Of a stretch of 64,000 nucleotides of DNA, positions 1-10,490 are shown piece by piece (the first letter of the stretch is position 1; the number at the start of each line of letters is the position of its first letter). The notes below the pieces were generated by a model. The model did not search any database, was not told where the DNA came from, and saw nothing but the letters and a program-made list of their open reading frames with translations. Where the stretch lies: contig CM064502.1 in NCBI GenBank assembly GCA_032716605.1, positions 36,494,395-36,558,394 of the forward strand, given 5' to 3'. Both the position numbers and the translations under genes were made by a program. The DNA is from Paralithodes platypus (taxonomy: Eukaryota; Arthropoda; Malacostraca; Decapoda; Lithodidae).

Positions 1-15
1 ATATATATATATATA

Positions 16-46
<31 letters not shown>

Positions 47-62
47 CTGTATATATATACTG

Positions 63-94
<32 letters not shown>

Positions 95-98
95 TTTT
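1..98. repeat. TA microsatellite followed by T tract
   Basis: Alternating TA with occasional CTG interruptions, then a run of about 20 T. It abuts the outer end of Penelope-like copy 1. A matching TA array bounds the other copy at 4792-4836, so both outer ends of the inverted pair sit in TA repeats. Confidence 0.95.
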
Positions 99-525
99 AA
101 TACATACGAGGTTGAAAGAAATGGCAATTTCTGCGTTGGAAATTTTATTATTCAAGGTTTCCAGATCTCTGATTAGTTTTCGCTGGGTGGCAGGAAGTAG
201 ATGAATGAGGTAAGCAAAATTCATGGTGGTACAGGGTTACATTAATGTACATGATGATACAGGATATATGACGCGTTTCACTGGACAACCAGCATTATCA
301 AGTAAGGATAGAATGATATAAAAGGTAAACAGGAAGGGTATATTATACTGTAGAGGGTGGAGGATCAGAGGAGGCGAAAATCAGGGGGCAAATGTCTGCT
401 ATTGGTGGAGGGGTATTCTAGGAGTGTTAGAGAGAGATCAGCATCACACAGGCGCACTGGATGCGGGAAGGTGGTGGTCGGTTGGCGAGGTCGAAGCTGA
501 TTGGCTTCGTGTCGAGGGGCGTGGC

Positions 526-1131
526 CTAAGTTGCGTAGTACGTGTGGCGCCGGCAGAAGACGAAGCTGAAGGAGTTAGCGCGGATGGCTGCGTCAAGGGC
601 ACCGGGGGACGAGGGGGGGGCGTTAGGCCCTGTAGGATAGTGCCTTTTGGCAGAAGGAAGGATCTGAAGGTCCAGAGTTTGGTTGTCGATGTTAGGATGT
701 AAGGCTTGGATATAGAACGCTTCGAGTATTGGTAATCTCCTTGGGTCACTTTCTTTATCGAGTATGGTGGTGTGTTTCTCTAACTCGTTGCGTGTGAGGT
801 GGGGGTGGTTAGGGGTGAGATAGTGGTCTTTGATGGCTCCAGCCTGAAGGTGAAGAGTTAACCGACGTGAAAGACGAGTCTGCGTCATGCCAATATAGGA
901 ATGAGGTCCACAGTCCTCATAATTACAGGTATGTTGGTAAATGACGTGATCGTCGGTCATCGGGCTCTTTATCTTGGTGGAAGCTGGTTTGTTGCTGAGA
1001 ACGAGGTTGGAGGTCTTGGGGGATTTGTAATAAATTATTAATTTGATTTTGCTTTCCGGGTTGGTTGGGTGGACATGCTTGGAGATTATTTCTTTTATGA
1101 CGGCCTCGTCATTTTTGTGTTTAGAGGACAT
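526..1131 (-). pseudogene. GIY-YIG endonuclease domain, Penelope copy 1
   Basis: A 201-residue open frame that overlaps the end of the RT frame. It contains HTCNYEDCGPHSYIGMT followed by RLSRRL, matching the GIY-YIG nuclease core (the YIG-like SYIG strand and the catalytic arginine helix). This domain is C-terminal to the RT in canonical Penelope elements and nicks the target DNA. Here it is in a different frame from the RT block, so it would not be made as a fusion without a frame change. The last part, after about residue 150, is low-complexity and probably read-through. Confidence 0.8.
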
Positions 1132-2425
1132 AAAATTGCGGTAGAAGATCTTAATTTCATTGGGGGGTCAATGTTGGGAGGGCTTTGGGTGTACCATTTT
1201 TCAAGATGGAAGTTGATGGTGCTGGAGACGTCGGAGTTGGAGTATCCGTTATTCACTAAAACTTGAGATTGTCTTTCTAGTTCCTGGTGGGTGTCGGCCC
1301 AGGTAGAGCAGTGCGTGAGGGCTCTCCTTACATAAGCGGAGATGGAGGATAGAATATAACGGCGGGGGCATTCACTATCGCCGTTGAGGCATTGTCCTGT
1401 GTTAGTTGATTTAGTGTAGACGGTGGTTTTGAACCCATGGTCGTTCAGAGCTACGAGGATGTCGAGGAAGGGGAGTTGTCCATTGTTTGATTTTTCAAAG
1501 GTGAAGTTAAATCCGGAGGAGGTCATGAAGCGACGCTGGAGTTCCTTAGTTCGTGGAGATCCTTGATTTGCACGAAGATGTCATCCACGTATCTACAGTA
1601 GACGGCGGGTCGTTGGGCAGGTAGGAGCTCTTCCTCGATGGTACCCATAAAAAAGTTCGCAAAAAGAACTCCTAGGGGGCTGCCCATCGCCACACCGTCT
1701 ATCTGCTTGTACATGTTGCCCCGGGGGCAAAGGAAGGGGGCCTCCTTGGTACATAGCTCCAGCAGTGTTTTCAGGGCCTTCTCCGGGATGTCCAGTGTTG
1801 GTGTATCAGGGCAATGGTAAATTCGACGTAGAATCATGTCAATGGTCCTATCCACTGGCACGTTGGTGAACAGGCTTTCTACGTTAAGGGAGGCGATTGT
1901 GTGGTTGTTGTTCCGGGGGGCGTCTCGTAAAATTTCCAAGAAATCGTGGTCTGAGTTTAAGGTTGTATTGGCAGGGCACGTAGGGGGTGAGGAGGTTGTT
2001 CAGGGCCTTCGCGATCTGGTAGGTGGCAGTGGGGATCTGGGAGATGATGGGGCGGAGGGGGTTCCCAGGTTTGTGTGTTTTGATGGTTCCGTACGCATAA
2101 CCAGGGGTGTATTCTCCGACGAGTTTTTTAAGGTGGACCCCTCCTTGTTTGGCGTTGATGGCGGTGATGGTGGTGTTTGCAGTACGTTTGATTTCGTCGA
2201 TTGGGTTGCGGGTGATCCTTTTTAATTTGGTGTTGTCACTTAAGATGACGTCCATTTTTCTAAGATATTCCTCCTTGTCATGAATCACGAGGCAGGAAGC
2301 TTTATCCGCACGACGGATGATAATGTTGGGGTTGTCTCTTAATTGTTTGGCAGCTTGGAAGTGTTGTTTGTTGAGGATTTTGCTATGGGGAGTTCCTCTG
2401 GTTTTGGCGGCTTCAGCGAGGAGAG
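1095..2425 (-). pseudogene. Penelope-like reverse transcriptase (broken)
   Basis: Translated pieces on the minus strand show the Penelope-type RT. One block (1523-1939) carries SLFTNVPV, DGVAMGSPLG and the catalytic CRYVDDIFV, where YVDD holds the two metal-binding aspartates. The next block (1095-1526) continues from FNFTFEKSNNGQLPFLDI. The frame changes near 1523, and further breaks lie between 1940 and 2425 where the N-terminal RT part should be. No single open frame remains. RT would copy the element's RNA at the target site. The family assignment is firm from the motif order; loss of function is inferred from the frame breaks. Confidence 0.85.
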
Positions 2426-2444
2426 TGGGTTGTAGGGCGGGAGT

Positions 2445-2690
2445 AGAGTGACCTTGCCATCCTTCTTAAGTCGTAGGATGTCGTACAGGAGGATTTCCGT
2501 TTCTAGGCATTTCCGGTGGGGGCCAGGTTTGGAGGGGTACACCTTAAAAAACTCGTCGGAGAATACACCCCTGGTTATGCGTACGAAACCATCAAACCCC
2601 AAACCTGGCCCCCACCGGAAACGCCTAGAAACGGAAATCCTCCTGGACGACATCCTACGACTTAAGAAGGATGGCAAGGTCACCACTACT
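2445..2690. repeat. Inverted junction between the two Penelope copies
   Basis: Near-perfect inverted arms at about 2445-2533 and 2602-2690 surround a loop of about 68 bp. Arm matches include GGGGGCCAGGTTTGG on the left and CCAAACCTGGCCCCC on the right. Beyond the arms the right copy lacks a few hundred bases present in the left copy, because its arm jumps directly to the AAGGAGGGGTCCACC segment. This is where the two 5' ends meet. It may reflect template switching or insertion of one copy into another. Confidence 0.85.
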
Positions 2691-3023
2691 CCCACCCAAA
2701 CAAGGAGGGGTCCACCTTAAAAAACTCGTCGGAGAATACACCCCTAGTTATGCGTAAGGAACCATCAAAACACACAAACCTGGGAACCCCCTCCGCCCCA
2801 TCATCTCCCAGATCCCCACTGCCACCTACCAGATCGCGAAGGCCCTGAACAATCTCCTCACCCCCTACGTGCCCTGCCAATACAACCTTAAACTCAGACC
2901 ACGATTTCTTGGAAATTTTACGAGACGACCCCCGGAACAACAACCCCACAATCGCCTCCCTCGATGTAAAAAGCCTGTATACAAACGTGCAAGTGGATAT
3001 GAAAATGGATATGAACCATTGAC

Positions 3024-3767
3024 ATGATTCTATGTCGAATTTACCATTGCCATGATACACCAACACTGGACATCCCGGAGAAGGCCCTGAAAACACTGCT
3101 GGAGCTATGTACCAAGGAGGTCCCCTTCCTTTGCCCCCGGGGCAACATGTACAAGCAGATAGACGGTGTGGCGATGGGCAGCTCCCTTGGAGTTCTTTTT
3201 GCGAACTTTTTTATGGGTACCATCGAGGAAGAGCTCCTAGCTGCCCAACGACCCGCCGTCTACTGTAGATACGTGGATGACATCTTCGTGCAAATCAAGG
3301 ACCTCGACGAACTACAGGAACTCCAGCGTCGCTTCATGACCTCCTCCGGACTTAACTTCACCTTTGAAAAATCAAACAATGGACAACTCCCCTTCCTCGA
3401 CATCCTCGTAGCTCTGAACGACCATGGGTTCAAAACCACCATCTACACAAAACCAACTAACACAGGACAATGCCTCAACGGCAATAGTGAATGCCCCCGC
3501 CGTTATCTTCTATCCTCCATCTCCGCTTATGTAAGGAGAGCCCTCACGCACTGCTCTACCTGGGCCGACACCCACCAGGAACTAGAAAGACTATCTCAAG
3601 TTTTAGTGAATAACGGATACTCCAACTCCGACGTCTCCAGCACCATCAACCTCCATCTTGAAAAATGGTACACCCAAAGCCCTCCCAACATTGAGCCCCC
3701 AATGAAATTAAGATCTTCTACCGCAATTTTATGTCCTCTAAACACAAAAATGACGAGGCCGTCATAA
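3024..3767 (+). pseudogene. Penelope-like reverse transcriptase, copy 2
   Basis: A 247-residue open frame, longer than any RT piece in copy 1. It spans the palm and thumb of a Penelope RT, with DGVAMGSSLG and the catalytic CRYVDDIFVQ, then FTFEKSNNGQLPFLDI. The N-terminal RT part upstream of 3024 is disrupted: an unusual GGATATGAAAATGGATATG duplication at 2995-3013 shifts the frame. The first ATG is therefore an artefact of the break and not a native start. The GIY-YIG frame follows at 3731, overlapping by about 36 bp in another frame. Confidence 0.85.
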
Positions 3768-4267
3768 AAGAAATTATCTCCAAGCATGTCCACCCAACCA
3801 ACCCGGAAAACAAAATCAAATTAATAATTTATTACAAATCCCCCAAGACCTCCAACCTCGTTCTCAGCAACAAACCAGCTTCCACCAAGATAAAGAGCCC
3901 GATGACCGACGATCACGTCATTTACCAACATACCTGTAATTATGAGGACTGTGGACCTCATTCCTATATTGGCATGACGCAGACTCGTCTTTCACGTCGG
4001 TTAACTCCTCACCTTCAGGCTGGAGCCATCAAAGACCACTATCTCACCCCTAACCACCCCCATCTCACACGCAACGAGTTAGAAAAACACACCACCATAC
4101 TCGATAAAGAAAGTGACCCAAGGAGATTACCAATACTCGAAGCGTTATATATCCAAGCCTTACATCCTAAAATCAACAACCAAACTCTGGACCTTCAGAT
4201 CCTTCCTTCTGCCAAAAGGCACTATCCTACAGGGCCTAACGCCCCCCTCGCCCCCCGGTGCCCTTGA
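3731..4267 (+). pseudogene. GIY-YIG endonuclease domain, Penelope copy 2
   Basis: A 178-residue frame with HTCNYEDCGPHSYIGMT and RLSRRL, the GIY-YIG signature, followed by the conserved DKESDPRRLPILEALYIQ helix. It is nearly identical to the domain in copy 1. It overlaps the end of the RT frame and is in a different frame, which suggests a single indel near 3731-3767. The last about 20 residues (PTGPNAPLAPRCP) are proline-rich and probably close to the native C-terminus. Confidence 0.8.
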
Positions 4268-4555
4268 CGCAGCCCCCCGCGCTACCTCCTTCAGCTTCGT
4301 CTTCTGCCGGCGCCACACGTACTATGCAACTTAGGCCACGCCCCTCGACACGCAGCCAATCAGCTTCGACCTCGCCAACCGACCACCACCTTCCCGCATC
4401 CAGTGCGCCTGCGTGACGCGGATCTCTCTCTAACACTCCTAGAATATCCCTCCACCAATAGCAGACATTTGCCCCCTGATTTTCGCCTCCTCTGATCCTC
4501 CACCCTCTACAGTATATATACCCTTCCTGTTTACCTTTTATATCATTCTATCCTT

Positions 4556-4605
4556 ACTTGATAATGCTGATTGTCCAGTGAAACGCGTTGTATATCCTGT
4601 ATCAT
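4556..4605 (+). other. Hammerhead-ribozyme-like remnant in Penelope terminus
   Basis: Reading plus: TTGATAA, then a short stem with a TTGT loop closing on CCAGT, then GAAACGCGTT. This resembles the hammerhead order of a CUGAUGA box, stem II, GAAA, a minimal stem III and a GUC cleavage site. The copy-1 equivalent (about 258-303, minus) keeps GAAACGCGTC and a better stem. Hammerhead motifs are known in Penelope-like elements. The core boxes here deviate at two or more positions, so any ribozyme is degenerate. Confidence 0.3.
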
Positions 4606-4787
4606 CATGTACATTAATGTAACCCTGTACCACCATGAATTTTGCTAACCTCATTCATCTACTTCCTGCCACCCAGCGAAAACTCATCAGAGACCTGGAA
4701 ACCTTGAATAATAACATTTCCAACGCAGAAATTGCCATTTCTTTCAACCTCGTATGTATTAAAGAAAATATGTTACCTGGCTTTACT

Positions 4788-4791
<4 letters not shown>

Positions 4792-4836
<45 letters not shown>
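4792..4836. repeat. TA microsatellite
   Basis: About 20 TA units immediately after the 3' end of Penelope copy 2, followed by a GA-rich run at 4857-4872. Confidence 0.95.
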
Positions 4837-4840
<4 letters not shown>

Positions 4841-5125
4841 TATTATTTATATATAAAGAGAGAGAGAGAGAGTGAGAGATACACACAGATCATTATTTTT
4901 GTTTTTAAATGTTTACATAACTAATTATCAGGGGTAATATTTGCAATACAAATCTATAAGAGGTCCACCAATTTTTGTGAGTGACTACAATAATTAAGGG
5001 AGAACCTGTTTGTGTGGGCAGAACGGAAGCCTCACTCGTGGAAACAGTGTAGAGCGACACCAACACCAACAACACACCCACCATGGTAGGCAGGAGGCAC
5101 ACACACTCAATCTGTAGGTAGTTAA

Positions 5126-5487
5126 GAGGACAGTGGCTGTTTGTTTGGTCTATTCATTCATTTATTCATATATTTTTTAGTTTCCTCCATAGACCTCCGT
5201 CAAGCTTAGAAAAATTATCCAAAGACCACCCTTCAAGATAGATTTGTTCATTTTGCGGTAGTAAAATGTCCCGGCCAAAGGCCGATTCCTCCTAAAATTA
5301 CAGGCTCACTGTCGCTCGCCAGGAAAAAATAGACAATTAAATGGCACAAAGGGCCCTAATATTGACAAAGAAATGGGGTGAAAGGTCATAAAATCCCCAA
5401 ACTAATGGAGCCAACGTCTTAAAATCTCAAAACCAGTTGGGCTAAACATTAGGGAGAAGGGGGTCCAGAAAAACGGTATGGCTCCCC
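5126..5487 (+). mobile_element. 362-bp TTAA MITE, copy 1
   Basis: Flanked by TTAA at 5122-5125 and 5488-5491. It begins GAGGACAGTGG and ends GGCTCCCC. It shares the internal blocks TTTCCTCC, a CCTCC-TCAAGCTTAG stretch, GGTAGTAAAATGTCCCGGCC and GGCTCACTGTCGCTCGCCAG with copies at 11899, 16871 and 17237. It has no coding capacity. TTAA duplication is the hallmark of piggyBac transposition, so this is probably a non-autonomous piggyBac-type element. Confidence 0.8.
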
Positions 5488-5539
5488 TTAATGGTATAGT
5501 AGTTCATTTAATGATAATGCAAGTTGTCGTCATTACAAA

Positions 5540-5690
5540 AACCTGTTCCACCCGGTTAAGATAGTAAATATAATGTTTATAATGCAATTTATTTGTAAAA
5601 ATAAAAAATAAACTGTTCAACCAGGTTAAAATAATAAATGGAATGTTTATTGTGCATTGAATTTGTAAAAAAACAAAAAACAAAAAAAAA
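5540..5690. repeat. Tandem duplication, ~75-bp unit
   Basis: Two diverged copies of AACCTGTTCCACCCGG... and AACTGTTCAACCAGG..., each followed by AT-rich sequence with ATAATGTTTAT-like blocks and ending in an A-rich tract. Confidence 0.7.
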
Positions 5691-6112
5691 CAAAAAATTC
5701 AGGCTAATAGTCTCATTATTTGAGGAATACAAACATTATACTTAAATACCAACCCCTTTAACCCACTGAGCACCAGGCAATATAATTCAATTGTACACTC
5801 CAGGAGCAGCAGGTTTTCAAAAAATAGTTTTTTTTCCAGAGAACACCTGGAATGGGTTAGAAATAAATGAAAAAAACACAAAAAAACGATCCCCTAGGTC
5901 ATTAAGGGGTCCTACGGGGCGCCCGAAAGTCTGAATTAACATTGGGAAATGGGTAGGCAAAAACATGCAAAAAAACACGTTTTTGCGTGCTCACGCGCAC
6001 GCAGCTGAACTTTGAGGGTTTTCAACCATCGGCATTGTTGCGTGAGATACTTACGCAGTTCTCATACAATTCTGAGCCCTCTAGGTGCCATAGGACCAGA
6101 GTAATTAACCGC

Positions 6113-6194
6113 GACGCACCCTATGCGGCGCTGGGGTTTAGCATTACATACATTGCCGACGCATAAGGTGCGTCTCTGGTAGTCGAGGGGTTAA
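6113..6194 (-). mobile_element. TTAA element end with paired palindromes
   Basis: Two related motifs, GACGCACCCTATGCGGC (6113) and GACGCATAAGGTGCGTC (6158), lie 45 bp apart. The inner one ends 16 bp before TTAA at 6191-6194, which is preceded by GAGGGG. The layout matches the ends of the piggyBac-type elements at 19625, 35424, 46935 and 59048. The other end of this element was not located. The stretch 5700-6112 to its left has no gene I can recognise. Confidence 0.55.
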
Positions 6195-6984
6195 TCGATG
6201 AGGAGGGTTGAGTAAACTTCTCCGTATACCATATGGTTCCTATATCTTGAGGGAAAGGCGTGCAGAAGTAATACAGGGATGGGTGTACACTGTACAAGTC
6301 TTATGGGATTTATTATTCAAGTTACAAATCAGTGACTGGCATGGATTATTATGGAGTTACATACAAACAACTAAACATAAAGGCATCATATGCAATAGCA
6401 GAAATACAAAGCTATTAACAAATCTAGAGATGGTAGATACATATAAGTGCAGAGAATATGTATGTATGTGGGGAAACAAAACTTGATTCTAATGACTTGG
6501 ATTTAGAAGGGACTTGCCAGGCAAGTCGAAGTTAAGTTAGGCGTCTCTTAATTAATCTCCTTATCCAGGTTTAGCTGGTAAAGGGAGTTTGAGGCCAGGA
6601 GCACTCAAACTTCAGGCCAGAAGCACAGATGAGGTCAACAAAACACTCGGTGAGGCCAAAAGCACTCAGATCTCAGGTGGGGAGTGAGATACCTTCTGCT
6701 GCTCCTCTGCCCTCCTATCACGAATTTGGACTACACCGGGCTCGTTGAGTTGAGAGTATATTGGCCACGGCGATGGGAGGTCTTCGTGGGGCTGGGACGT
6801 CCTCATCGTGGCGTGGGTGGTGGGGGCGTGAGGAGTGGTGGCAGCCTCAAAATTCGTTGCCGCACTCTCTCCAGTGACCAATCCGGCGATGTAGTAGCGG
6901 TTGACGTCACGGCTGTGGTGGGTGGTTGCAAAGTAGCAGCCATCTCTGTGTTGGTTGCCAGACGTGGATTATTTGGCTGAGGGG
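6195..6984. other. No recognisable feature
   Basis: Only short frames occur, such as 6208-6486 plus (92 codons), with no family motif. A small repeated phrase (GAGGCCAGGAGCACTCA, GGCCAGAAGCACAGA, GAGGCCAAAAGCACTCA) occurs at 6591-6668. Confidence 0.6.
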
Positions 6985-7252
6985 GGACTGCTATATTCTG
7001 GGTCTGTGGGGGAGCTGTTATATGTCGTCGAGGGTGAACTGCTGCATTTTGTGACTGAAGGTGAGGGGGGACTGCTATATTCTGGGCCTGTGGAGGAAGT
7101 GTTACATGTTGTCGAGGGGGAACTGCTGCATTCTGTGGTATAACCGATACAATAAACAGAGAAGAGAGACAGATAGTCTCTTGCTCTGAGAAAAACAAGC
7201 TATCAAAAAACAGTGTGTTTTCTGAAGGCCCAAGGCAAATCCAGGGATTCAT
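6803..7252 (-). CDS. Unrecognised proline/glutamine-rich ORF
   Basis: A 149-codon frame with no recognised domain. Its central part is a repeated PPRQH...PPQ-QNIAVPPQ pattern, which simply translates the 84-bp tandem repeat beneath it (6985-7140). The composition is rich in P, Q, A and T, and there is no hydrophobic core. It could be a fragment of a low-complexity protein or a chance frame in a repeat. I assign no function. Confidence 0.15.
   Translation of the reverse strand: MNPWICLGPSENTLFFDSLFFSEQETICLSSLFIVSVIPQNAAVPPRQHVTLPPQAQNIAVPPHLQSQNAAVHPRRHITAPPQTQNIAVPPQPNNPRLATNTEMAATLQPPTTAVTSTATTSPDWSLERVRQRILRLPPLLTPPPPTPR
6985..7140. repeat. Tandem repeat, ~84-bp unit, two copies
   Basis: The unit GGGGGACTGCTATATTCTGG followed by CTGTGG(G)GGA and ATGT(C/T)GTCGAGGG occurs twice in tandem with few differences. 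A half-length inner repeat (GAACTGCTGCATT) is also visible. Confidence 0.8.
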
Positions 7253-7499
7253 TTTGTTATTCTATACCACTATAAACCATGCGAAATACGGTAACGCATG
7301 AGAGAGAGAGTAAGAGAGTCTGACAGAAGTGACACATATTGTTCCTGTACACTTCTGGGACCCGGGAAGTGCTGGGAGTTGTGTTACATCATCTTAGCCT
7401 CGGGTAGACGACGTCATATCCATGGTGATGGACATGGTGTCCACCTACTTGGGAATGGCAAGATTCTCGATACAACAAAATCATAATAATAAAAAAGCT

Positions 7500-8600
7500 G
7501 TACCACAAGTATACATCCCTGAAGAAAGGACATCATAGATGGTTCATCCCACAGATACAGCGCGAGGAGGCTTCTAAGGAGTGCTTCAAGAACCTCTTCA
7601 ACATCGCTCACAAAGATGCCCTCAAGACCATGACCAAAGAGGAAGACAAGACAAGGCCTTCCTGAAAGATCAGCGTGAACTTGGTCTGAGGGGTAAGATG
7701 GGGAACATCGACTTTTTCTTGGCTGGGTAGAGTGCAGCAGGCACCTAAAGGAGAGGTTCAGTGGCCTGAAGAAGCATAAATCAAAATCATGACAAAGTCA
7801 TGGCATCTTCGACTGTCGTGGAGTTGGAATTTTAATCAAGTTCCAGTTCCATTCCCAAAGATTCATCTGAAGAGGACGAAGGCGTGAAAGAAGGAATCGA
7901 TTGAGAGAGTCCTCCGAAATGGAGCAAAACAGCTTCTGTCAACATCATGACCTCCTCCCTTGCAACAACATTGGATAATGCGAAAATTATTGACTTATGT
8001 TCTCACCGAGACCGCTTGTTCTGTTGGAGCCAATGTTGAATATCAATAGATCTTCCATTCACCAGTGCAGACGAAATCGTTGGAAGCATGTTGCTTCAAA
8101 GCTGAAGGAGGAGTCCAAAGCTGGGACCCCTTTCGTCGTCCACTGGGACGGAAAGTTGATGGAAGATTTTACTTCCAGTAGCCATGTCAATTGGCTACCT
8201 GAGCTGGTATCTGGCAAGGACTGTACTCAGCTGCTCAAAGTAGCAAGGCTTGCAAACGGAACGAGCACTAAGATGGTAAGAGCAGTGGTTCAGGCCATGG
8301 AGAGTAGGGAGTCACCAAACAAGTTGTCGGAATGTCGCTTGACAGCACTGCCTACAATGTGGGACAGAAGAACTGCGCTTCAGTAGTTGTTTAGCGGATA
8401 CTCAAGAAGGATCTCCCCTATTTTACTTGTTGCCATCATGTGTTCGAATTTGTGGTACAGGCAGTGTTCTCAACCCTTTTGGGCTCCTCATCTACACCCG
8501 AAGTCCATTTCTTCCAGTGCTTCCAGGCCCAATGGGCCATCGACCTTGAAAACTATGTGACCGGGAAGGACAACAAAGAGGTGCCAGCTCTCATTGCCAA
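7500..8600 (+). pseudogene. Broken transposase-like protein of uncharacterised family
   Basis: Translated blocks in several plus frames resemble a widespread uncharacterised, probably transposon-derived protein of invertebrates. An N-terminal block near 7500-7650 reads ECFKNLFNIAHKDAL. A central block (7997-8386) has TPFVVHWDGKLM, VSGKDCTQLLKVARLANG and ESPNKLSECRLTALPT. A later block (8413-8600) has CCHHVFEFVVQAVFS and STPEVHFFQCF. In relatives I recall these as a conserved HWDGK, VSG, CRHH...E series. Stops and frame changes separate the blocks. The gene is cut at 8600, where an RTE-like LINE tail begins. Family recall is from memory and a profile search is needed. The molecular role is unknown to me. 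Confidence 0.5.
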
Positions 8601-9070
8601 TACATACATACATACATACAATTTTAAGACTGAGTGTCACACACATATGCGTAGTTTCAGTCTCTTGTCCTATTGGCCGCATTCCAGGCAACCCTGTTAA
8701 GAGCTGCTTCACTTGTCAAGTTTTTGGATTTGAGATATGCACGTATAGTCCGATCCCAGGTCTTCCTCGGTCCATGCCTTGGTGCGGCTCCCTCCACAAT
8801 CACAGACCTACATCTTTTCACTCAATTTTGTTCATCCATTCTCTCCACATGCCCATACCATCCCAGTCTACTTGTACGCATCTCCTCGCTAATACTCTTC
8901 ATACCTAAATGTCTCCTCAGCTCATCATTTGTTATTCTATCCTGCAGCCTGGCCTCACACATCCATCTCCCCATTCTCATCTCACTACATTCCATTCTGT
9001 TGACATCTTCTACTTTAACGGCCCATGTTTCTGAGGCATACGTCATTGCAGGGACAGCACGATTTGGCAC
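8601..9070 (-). mobile_element. RTE-like LINE 3' end with TATG tail
   Basis: Minus-strand translation at 8822-9070 gives AMTYASETWAVKVEDVNR, MRMGRWMCEARLQDRITNDE and SRLGWYGHVERMD. This is the typical C-terminus of RTE-like reverse transcriptases (the ETW...RWM...R-RWYGHV series). The plus-strand TACATACATACA array at 8601-8620 is the 3' simple-repeat tail in element sense. Related fragments lie at 22136 and 46207. Confidence 0.75.
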
Positions 9071-10090
9071 AGATACCCGAACCCAGCACTACCCACACTC
9101 ACCAGGACGTTACAGATAGAGGAAGGGGGACCCACATTGGTGACCACAGATGCTAAAACACCTGCCCAGCTACTCTGTCTGCCAAAACCACCTCAATCCA
9201 ATCTGCGACACCTGCAACACGTAACAGTAAGACCCCTCCTATGTGTTTTATATTGTTAATGAGGTTCCTCAGTACAAGCTCAGTTAAAATAGGTAATATG
9301 CAGTGCAATTTCAGAGACTTAGGAGTTTATTTCCTAAACTTTTACAGGTAAAATTCAGCAAAGTTGTTAGTTAACATAAGATTTTAGGCAATTATTATAC
9401 CGGTATTCAGAGTTAATTTGTATTCACACTAGCTATAAAACAATCATAAAGGAACCTCCATTTCAAATTTCGTTGCAATCCATAAGTATTTAAGGCTTCC
9501 ATATTTTTTTAAAGGGCAAGGTGTGAATTCTCGGGATCGCGAGCAATACCCGGCGCTGGAGCGCCCTCGCTAGATGGGCGCCTGGGCGGTCCTACGTCCA
9601 GGTTAACACCTTTTTGCCGATAATATCTTATTTGTAAGGCCCTAAAGTATAATTGTAGTGAAAATCAGGAACATTCATTGATAAATAAGTGCACCACGAT
9701 TTTTTTTCCTCCGAATTGTCCTTGAATGTTTTGCCTTTGTTTCAGTTACCTCCATATAAGATTTTTTTGGTAGTATTTATATTACTCCGATTTTTATTAT
9801 TACACTTTGGTATCATACTAGGATCATGTGGCAAGCTCTGTGTTGAATTTGGTATTAATCTAAGAATATTTAGGTACCCATCCGAAGTTTTCAAAATGGC
9901 CTTATTTTTGGGGGGAAATTTGTTTAACCCTTTTTGCAACTTCGCAAGTCTCTCAGCCTATGGGGTCTGCACGGTTACCACGCACACTCAAAGCTGCCTC
10001 AACATTCCCGTCCACGCCGCCAGAGTGCCAGCCCCTTAAGACAACTTGAGTATTTTTTTATAAATTTTTAAGTACGACCCACTCAAAAAT
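9071..10090. other. No recognisable gene
   Basis: Non-coding and AT-rich. A GC-rich patch at 9531-9610 holds GGCGCTGGAGCGCC and ends GGTTAACACC. It may be the end of another TTAA element, but the two-palindrome spacing seen elsewhere is not clear. The frame at 9689-10039 has no recognised motif. Confidence 0.55.
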
Positions 10091-10359
10091 ACTACTTATT
10101 TTTGTATTATATCTATCTATCTATTGCCGGATGCCTTACTCCCCTTACGAGGGTGGCCATACAGAGAATGCCCCCAAGTGGACCTATTCCCTGTGAGAAT
10201 GACAACCCGAGCCAGTTTAGTGAAGGACTTACAGGATTGACCACTCAATTTAGGATCCGTCCGACTCAGAGGCCCTCTGTGCATCTTGTTAGCACTATTT
10301 TTCTACAGTGGTGTTCGGCTAATCCATCCACTAACCTACCTTACCCTTAGGTAAGCAGT

Positions 10360-10490
10360 ACGGATTTGTATCAGGTTTACTCCCCTAGACAGGTTGCCAA
10401 CCAAGGCTGACGAGTCCCATCCACCCGGATTTGTATAAGGTTGTCTCCCCTAGATGAGTTGCCGACCAAGGCTAACGAGTCCCATCCACT
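10360..10490. repeat. Tandem duplication, ~65-bp unit
   Basis: CGGATTTGTAT-AGGTT followed by CTCCCCTAGA-(C/T)GAG or CAGG, GTTGCC, ACCAAGGCT and ACGAGTCCCATCCA occurs twice. Upstream, 10100-10350 has no recognised motif. Confidence 0.75.

Larger units (their letters stand above)
99..2533 (-). mobile_element. Penelope-like retroelement, copy 1 (minus)
   Basis: A Penelope-like element read on the minus strand. From its 5' side (right) to its 3' side (left) it has a reverse transcriptase region, a GIY-YIG endonuclease region and a non-coding terminal segment ending in a T/TA tract. It is nearly the reverse complement of 2602-4790. The two copies meet head to head at their 5' ends. The coding sequence is broken by stops and frame changes, so this copy is probably inactive. 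Penelope-like elements are known to have this RT plus GIY-YIG architecture and are often found as inverted or tandem partial copies. Confidence 0.9.
2602..4790 (+). mobile_element. Penelope-like retroelement, copy 2 (plus)
   Basis: The plus-strand counterpart of copy 1, with the same order: RT, GIY-YIG, then a 3' non-coding segment (about 4340-4790) ending at a TA array. It is 5'-truncated and internally deleted relative to copy 1. Its 3' non-coding segment mirrors 99-430 of copy 1, for example the shared stretch around GTCCAGTGAAACGCGT. Confidence 0.9.

Noticed and set aside
424..1266. Plus-strand ORFs over Penelope copy 1
   Set aside because: Shadows of the minus-strand RT and GIY-YIG coding sequence.
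9531..9606. Another TTAA end with paired palindromes
   Set aside because: GC-rich palindromic pieces and a TTAA are present, but the 44-bp repeat spacing is not met.
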